From NCBI GenBank assembly GCA_017524615.1, contig JAFXVJ010000052.1, positions 1-44,049 of the forward strand: a DNA stretch of 44,049 bases. Reading direction: 5' to 3'. The notes beneath the pieces were generated by a model, which had not been told where the DNA came from, ran no database searches, and was given only the letters and a program-made list of their open reading frames with translations. Both the position numbers and the translations under genes were made by a program. The stretch is from Clostridia bacterium. Lineage in GTDB: Bacteria; Bacillota; Clostridia; Christensenellales; Aristaeellaceae. Positions 39,990 to 44,049 of this stretch are shown one piece after another (position 1 is the first letter of the stretch; each line of letters starts with the position of its first letter).

Positions 39990-40030
39990 GCAGCCAGTAA
40001 AAAGTAAAACGAATGAAGGAGAGAAAGACC

Positions 40031-41056
40031 ATGATCGATGAAAGAAAGACGCTGAGGGAGCTGCTGTCCGATCCGCTGATTGAAAAGATTGCGCCGGACG
40101 CCATTCGGAACATGGATCTGTCGAAGGACGAAAAGTGGGAAAAATCCCTGGCGCAGCTCAGGCAGGACGGCTTTGGCGGTGATCTTGCCGCGGGATTTGA
40201 TACGCTGTTCCGGGCGGCGAAGCGCGGAAAATGGTATTATCCGCTGTATACGGAAGCTGAATGCGAAGAAGATGCGGGCAGGAAGGGCGCAAACCTGGTA
40301 TGGCTGCCTTCCCAGGCGGAGGATGCGGGCAGCAGGCCTTATATTCTGCTGGTGCCGGGTGGCGGGTTTGTGAACGTGTGGAACCTGACGGAGGGCTGGC
40401 CGGTGGCGGCGCAGTTCAACCGCTTGGGCTACAACGTGTTTGTCCTGACCTACCAGGTGGCGGTGGACGATCATCTGCTGGAGCGGGAGATGGGTGACTT
40501 TGCCCGGGCAATCGCGCTGATCAGGGACGGCGCGGATACGTTCAACGTGGATTGGAAGCGGTATATCACCTGCGGTTTTTCAGCGGGCGGTTATCTGGTG
40601 TGCCTGTGGAATGTGCCTGAAAAGGGCTTTGCCTTCCACGGCCTGCCAAAGCCCCAGGCAGTCTTCCCGGTGTATCCGGCGGTGAGCTGGAAACTGAACC
40701 GTCAGGATTGGGAAGAAGAAGCGGACGGGGAGGACGACGGTTCCGACTTTGCGCTTTTCGGATGCGATATCGAAACCGCGATCCATTCTCCCTTTGAGAT
40801 CCCAGACCATGCGGAATGCTTTCCGCCCTGCGCGGTTTTCCTGACAAAAACGGATGAGTTGGTCAACCCGGAGCATTCCCGCCTGTTGCAGCGGGCTTTG
40901 CAGCGGCACGGGATTCCCTGCAGGCTGGAAGCCGGTCCTTCCAGCGGACATGGCTTTGCCGACGGGACGGGCATGTGCATGGCCGGGTGGATCGAGCGGG
41001 CTGTCCGGTGGTATGAGGAATTGAGCGGTACGGCCCCTGCGGCAAAACAGATTTGA
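40031..41056 (+). CDS. Alpha/beta hydrolase (HSL/BD-FAE-like esterase)
   Basis: A 341-residue cytosolic hydrolase. LLVPGGGFVNVW carries the oxyanion-hole GGG in place of HGGG; the nucleophile elbow is CGFSAGGYL; TKTDELVNPEHS supplies the Asp; SSGHGFADG the His. N-terminal 85 residues are helical and less conserved. AAGGAG precedes the ATG at 40031. The substrate is unknown; relatives act on small esters or acetylated sugars. It follows the XRE regulator closely and precedes a GNAT, suggesting one transcript. Confidence 0.85.
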   Translation: MIDERKTLRELLSDPLIEKIAPDAIRNMDLSKDEKWEKSLAQLRQDGFGGDLAAGFDTLFRAAKRGKWYYPLYTEAECEEDAGRKGANLVWLPSQAEDAGSRPYILLVPGGGFVNVWNLTEGWPVAAQFNRLGYNVFVLTYQVAVDDHLLEREMGDFARAIALIRDGADTFNVDWKRYITCGFSAGGYLVCLWNVPEKGFAFHGLPKPQAVFPVYPAVSWKLNRQDWEEEADGEDDGSDFALFGCDIETAIHSPFEIPDHAECFPPCAVFLTKTDELVNPEHSRLLQRALQRHGIPCRLEAGPSSGHGFADGTGMCMAGWIERAVRWYEELSGTAPAAKQI

Positions 41057-41096
41057 AACGGAAGAAAGCATCGATCGAAGAAAGCGCGGTGACATC

Positions 41097-42053
41097 ATGG
41101 ACATTACCACCAAGCAGTTTCAGCTTTTGTCGGACGTCAATCTGGTCTGGGATTTCCTTACGGACATTTATGACCGGGAGCACGGCAGCGGCGTGGCGGC
41201 GCCGTTCTTTGAGTACGCCCTGCAATCCTCCTGGATGGATCAGTCCTACAGCTTCCTGGACCGGCTGTGGCTGGACGGGGACAGGGTGGCTGCCTTCGTG
41301 TTTTACGAAGCGCCGGTGACGGATATCTTTTTCAGCGTCCGGAAGGGATACGAATTCCTGGCGGATGAACTGGTGGAATACGCCGTTTCCGCCATGCCGA
41401 ACTTTGAAGGCAGGCAGCGGCTGGTGCTCTTCAACGGCCAGGAATACCTGATGGAAGCGGCGGCAAAGCGAGGGTTCATCCTGACGGAAGAATATGAAGA
41501 CCGGCAGTTTGACTTCCGGAACGAATTGGATCATCCGCTGCCCGCAGGCTATCACTTTGTGGATCCGAAAGACGCGGACGGCTTCAGGTTGGCGAAGCTC
41601 TTCTGGTACGGCTTCGGCCACGGCGAAAAAGGGCCCTTTGAGGGCTGGGACCGGCAGGATGATTCCTTTTTCTGGACGCCTGCCAAATCCTATAAGGGCG
41701 TTATCGGCCCCATGACCGCTCCTGCGCCTCATTCCACGCATGAATACGACGTGATCATCGTGGATGAAAACGGAGAGTATGTCTGCTTCTCCGGCATGTG
41801 GTGGGTGCCGGAAAACAAGCTGGCCTACATGGAGCCCCTGTGCACCCATCCGGATCACCGCAGGCGCGGGCTGGCGGGCGCTGCCCTCTCCCGGCACTAT
41901 CATCGGATGAAGGCCCTGGGCGCCACCCACATGACCGGCGGCGGGGATCCGTTTTATGAAAAGATCGGCTATGGGAAGGGAATCCATTGGACGTTCTGGA
42001 AACGGGCGGAAAAGGCGGATGCTCCATTGGCCAACCCCTGTCAGGAAGAATGA
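41097..42053 (+). CDS. GNAT family N-acetyltransferase, two-lobed
   Basis: A 318-residue acetyl-CoA-dependent acetyltransferase. The C-terminal half has the CoA pyrophosphate-binding loop in CTHPDHRRRGLAGAALSRH (about 258-276) and a closing GGGDPFYEKIGYGKG. The N-terminal half (1-150) resembles a degenerate second GNAT lobe without the loop, as in tandem GNAT enzymes. The ribosome binding site is weak (GCGGTGA). The stop overlaps a small downstream frame. Substrate unknown. Confidence 0.85.
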   Translation: MDITTKQFQLLSDVNLVWDFLTDIYDREHGSGVAAPFFEYALQSSWMDQSYSFLDRLWLDGDRVAAFVFYEAPVTDIFFSVRKGYEFLADELVEYAVSAMPNFEGRQRLVLFNGQEYLMEAAAKRGFILTEEYEDRQFDFRNELDHPLPAGYHFVDPKDADGFRLAKLFWYGFGHGEKGPFEGWDRQDDSFFWTPAKSYKGVIGPMTAPAPHSTHEYDVIIVDENGEYVCFSGMWWVPENKLAYMEPLCTHPDHRRRGLAGAALSRHYHRMKALGATHMTGGGDPFYEKIGYGKGIHWTFWKRAEKADAPLANPCQEE

Positions 42054-42163
42054 GTGGAGGGCTTTGGGAGAAAGGATTTGACACCTTCGGCGCATTGCTT
42101 GTCCATAACGGAGAGGCGCTGGAGGAAGCGAGTCGGATTGTCGCATATGTGAAAAAGCTGTGA
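42050..42163 (+). CDS. Short frame or gene remnant coupled to the GNAT gene
   Basis: A 37-codon frame whose ATG overlaps the GNAT stop in an ATGA junction. It reads MSGGLWEKGFDTFGALL and then EALEEASRIVAYVKKL, an amphipathic helix that looks like the end of a folded protein. It is either a translationally coupled small protein or the surviving C-terminus of a lost gene. The following 42164-42253 has only the ribosome binding site of the next gene. Confidence 0.35.
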   Translation: MSGGLWEKGFDTFGALLVHNGEALEEASRIVAYVKKL

Positions 42164-42253
42164 TCCGCTGTGTCAAAAACACTTCCAGCCAAAGACGGTA
42201 TAGCTTTCCCCGTGAATATGCCCTATCATCCTTTCTGAAAGGAGGGCGAAACC

Positions 42254-43000
42254 ATGGCCTATCGGAACGCGCAGGAGATTTTCCCGGAAGGACTCCTCAA
42301 ACAGATCCAGCGGTACGTGTCCGGCGAAACCATCTATGTGCCGGCACGGGAAGAGAAAAAAGCCTGGGGTGAAACATCCGGATATCAGCAGTATATCCGG
42401 GAGCGGAACCTGGGCATTCGCGAAGCCTTCACCCGGGGCGTGAGCATCGAGCAGCTTATGGACCAATATGCGCTCTCCTACGATTCCATCAAACGAATCG
42501 TGTATTCAAGAAAGGAGATCGCTATGCTCAAGTACAGCGCAACGCTGTCCTCCGCCCAGTCTTACGGACAGGCGGGAAAAATGGACGCCTGGATCCATCT
42601 GTATCTCAACGAGGACGGGCGGAACATTCCCTTCTCGGACGGTCTGAAGCTCTTCGACCGGTACTATTTCAGCCCGGCCCTGTTCCCCGTCCGGCTGTTT
42701 CACCGGTGCGCGGGGCCGGAACCGGAGATGAAATATCAGATCGACAGGGACTGGTGGGCCGTCAGGGTGGCCGATCTGGAGAAGAGTATCCAGAACGATC
42801 CGGATATGCCGCCGCTCATTGTTCACTATGCGGATGGTGAATTTGAACTCAACGACGGAAACCACCGCCATAAGGCATATGAAAACCTGGGCATCAAAAA
42901 CGCCTGGGTCATCCTCTGGATCACAGAGGACGCGGAAAAGGAGGACTTCCTGGAAAGATACGGGGAATACGTGAAGGACTGCACCGTGATCCGGAGATAG
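42254..43000 (+). CDS. CD3324-type HTH fused to a ParB/sulfiredoxin-like domain
   Basis: A 248-residue fusion. Residues 1-90 match the small CD3324 family (NAQEIFPEGLLKQIQRYVSGE, IYVPAREEKKAWGE, then a Mor/HTH-like SIEQLMDQYALSYDSIKRIV), which normally ends here. Residues 91-248 form a ParB/Srx-like domain with PPLIVHYADGEFELNDGNHR and DGNHR at 201-205, the motif that binds nucleotide phosphates in ParB CTPases and in free-serine kinases such as SerK/SbnI. An internal AAAGGAG (42511-42517) sits 6 bases before ATG 42524, exactly at the junction, so the second domain may also be made alone. AGGAGGG precedes the main ATG. Confidence 0.8.
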   Translation: MAYRNAQEIFPEGLLKQIQRYVSGETIYVPAREEKKAWGETSGYQQYIRERNLGIREAFTRGVSIEQLMDQYALSYDSIKRIVYSRKEIAMLKYSATLSSAQSYGQAGKMDAWIHLYLNEDGRNIPFSDGLKLFDRYYFSPALFPVRLFHRCAGPEPEMKYQIDRDWWAVRVADLEKSIQNDPDMPPLIVHYADGEFELNDGNHRHKAYENLGIKNAWVILWITEDAEKEDFLERYGEYVKDCTVIRR

Positions 43001-43015
43001 GGAGGGTAAAAGACA

Positions 43016-43528
43016 ATGAAACTGTTTATCATCACCGGCACCTGCGGGGCCGGAAAATCCACCATGAAGGACGAGCTGGCGGCAAGGCTGGACCCGGACC
43101 GGTATGCCTGCGTCGATTCGGACGAAACGGGCCTCAACTGGTGGGACTATGCCGGCACCGAACGGGAAGGACAGTACGCCGCGGACACGCTGCTGGAAGC
43201 GTTCAGGATTGCCGACGGAAGGAACCTGGTTTTCGTTACCTGCATGGCACCCCATGATTACATCACGAAAGCCGCCGTGCCGGAGGAACTGACCGCCACC
43301 TTCTATATCGCGCTGTGGGCAAAGGATCAGATCATCGACCGGCGCCTGCGGGCCCGGCCCAAAGAGCGGGGCTTCACAACGGACGAAGCCATCCGCCCCC
43401 ACATCGAATACAATCAGTGGATCGGCCGGAACCGGGGCAAATATCAGCTGTTTATCGACACCGAAAACCAGACACCGGAAATGACCGCAGGGAAGATTGC
43501 GGCATTCATTTCCGGTCTGCCGGAATGA
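43016..43528 (+). CDS. P-loop kinase (AAA/nucleoside-kinase-like)
   Basis: A 170-residue small kinase: Walker A FIITGTCGAGKSTMKDEL near 4-21, followed by DPDRYACVDSDE with a DxD-type acidic pair, NLVFVTCMAP as the second strand, and a lid with paired arginines (DRRLRARPKERGF). It resembles uncharacterised nucleotide or small-molecule kinases of the AAA_17/AAA_33 type. GGGAGGG precedes the ATG, 15 bases after the HTH-ParB gene; an operon and a shared phosphotransfer theme are likely but unproven. Confidence 0.82.
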   Translation: MKLFIITGTCGAGKSTMKDELAARLDPDRYACVDSDETGLNWWDYAGTEREGQYAADTLLEAFRIADGRNLVFVTCMAPHDYITKAAVPEELTATFYIALWAKDQIIDRRLRARPKERGFTTDEAIRPHIEYNQWIGRNRGKYQLFIDTENQTPEMTAGKIAAFISGLPE

Positions 43529-43552
43529 GGTCAGGATGGAAGGCGGAAATCT

Positions 43553-43715
43553 ATGGATATCAAAACGCATTATGATTTACTGATCGAGGAAAACAACGAT
43601 CCGTTCCGTGATCCGCCGGTTCTGCAGAAATATAATGGAATCATGGGACGGACAGGTGTTCCTGGATTTGATGGAACTGGACGAATCGAAGACTGTCCTT
43701 AAAATCGGGATTTGA
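43553..43715 (+). pseudogene. Truncated, frameshifted SAM methyltransferase
   Basis: The first frame from ATG 43553 reads MDIKTHYDLLIEENNDPFRD; the continuation ESWDGQVFLDLMELDESKTV lies in another frame and ends LKIGI-stop, exactly where the SAM motif (GxGTGR) should follow. So the N-terminal helix of a class I methyltransferase survives with one frameshift and loss of everything after motif I's start. The gene next to it begins 11 bases later in AT-rich sequence, marking a recombination boundary. Confidence 0.65.
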
Positions 43716-43726
43716 TGGAGGAAACT

Positions 43727-44049
43727 ATGTTAAAAGATTATGAGATAAATAAACCAATTCTTGAAACTGACAGATTGATTATTCGTACGATTAACGAGAA
43801 CGATGTGGCTGATTTAAAAGAGTGGCTGGGGAGAGATGAAATCTATACATATTGGGGAAGAAAAGCAAGCAAGAGCGAGAAAAATCCTGAACTTATGTTT
43901 GCTCCTGATCCCCGCCCTTGGGTAAAAAGAAAACCTTCTCCTGATTTTGATTGGGGAATTGTATTGAAAGGATCCAATAAAATGATAGGCATGATTGCGG
44001 TATTTGATATCCAGAATGCCAGAATGGGTGATATAGGATACAGAGTTAA
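43727..44049 (+). CDS. GNAT acetyltransferase, RimJ/RimL type (3' truncated by window)
   Basis: The first 107 codons of a GNAT enzyme: ILETDRLIIRTINENDVADL is the typical N-terminal strand-helix, with WGIVLKGSNKMIGMIAVFD and GDIGYRV approaching the acetyl-CoA site, which lies beyond the window. GGAGG is 5 bases before the ATG. The coding sequence is clearly more AT-rich (AAA, GAT, ATT codons; roughly 38% GC by eye) than the genes to its left, suggesting later acquisition. Confidence 0.82.
   Translation, partial: MLKDYEINKPILETDRLIIRTINENDVADLKEWLGRDEIYTYWGRKASKSEKNPELMFAPDPRPWVKRKPSPDFDWGIVLKGSNKMIGMIAVFDIQNARMGDIGYRV

Noticed and set aside
38916-43528. Accessory cluster as a new antiphage system
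   Set aside because: Regulator, esterase, GNAT, HTH-ParB and kinase genes lack nuclease, pore-forming or NAD-depleting effectors, and gene spacing varies; nothing beyond proximity supports a defence unit.
1-44049. CRISPR arrays, rRNA or tRNA genes, prophage or IS transposases
   Set aside because: No regularly spaced direct repeats, no recognisable tRNA or rRNA segments and no transposase, integrase or phage structural proteins seen on either strand.

Overview
The window reads as a moderately GC-rich (roughly 55-62% over most of its length) member of the Bacillota, most likely an uncultured or gut-associated, spore-forming Clostridia. Supporting markers are SpoVT, the CdaA/CdaR cyclic-di-AMP pair, a valS T-box, a four-cysteine L32, Gram-positive style AGGAGG ribosome binding sites, frequent GTG/TTG starts, and palindromic intergenic repeats of a kind common in gut Clostridia. 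I cannot name a species.

Layout. 1-2663 (+): the 3' end of dnaK, a small secreted protein flanked by two inverted copies of a hairpin repeat, and dnaJ. 2650-12449 (-): a large aromatic amino acid operon read right to left: aroF (DAHP synthase), a HIT protein, tyrA, aroB, aroA, aroC, pheA, an aroE-aroK fusion, aroQ and an ogt-type repair methyltransferase. Together these give every step from erythrose-4-phosphate plus PEP to chorismate, and the first committed steps to phenylalanine and tyrosine. Upstream of aroF lies what looks like a classical ribosome-mediated attenuator: promoter, a 25-codon leader peptide containing AYEYYDRF, mutually exclusive hairpins and an intrinsic terminator. A second, divergent shikimate-kinase-like gene sits just upstream.

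12645-14843 (+): a possible small gene with its own terminator, then typA/bipA. 15120-24399 (-): valS behind a T-box, rpmF and yceD behind a strong promoter, a serine hydrolase, an RsmF-type rRNA methyltransferase, a proline/alanine-rich membrane protein, cdaR and cdaA. 24574-26192 (+): radC and a DUF218 protein. 26200-26754 (-): spoVT, next to a 162-bp imperfect inverted repeat.

27065-32548 is a looser accessory stretch: two small secreted proteins, an 86-aa protein, a methyltransferase, a membrane protein, gene remnants and a secreted alpha/beta hydrolase. 32694-37091 (-) is a complete Fbp/Afu-type ABC importer (lipoprotein, two-domain permease, ATPase) from a perfect-consensus promoter. 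Divergent from it is a tetR-DUF998 pair whose promoter contains a probable operator. 38857-44049 (+) holds an XRE regulator, an esterase-like hydrolase, a two-lobed GNAT, a CD3324-HTH/ParB-like fusion protein with an internal ribosome binding site, a P-loop kinase, a truncated methyltransferase pseudogene and an AT-rich partial GNAT cut by the window end.

The most interesting signals are the Tyr/Phe leader-peptide attenuator of the aro operon, the HTH-ParB fusion, and the repeat-bounded insertion between dnaK and dnaJ. I did not see a convincing new defence or mobile system. All structures, promoters and family assignments come from reading the sequence by eye, without alignment or folding software.
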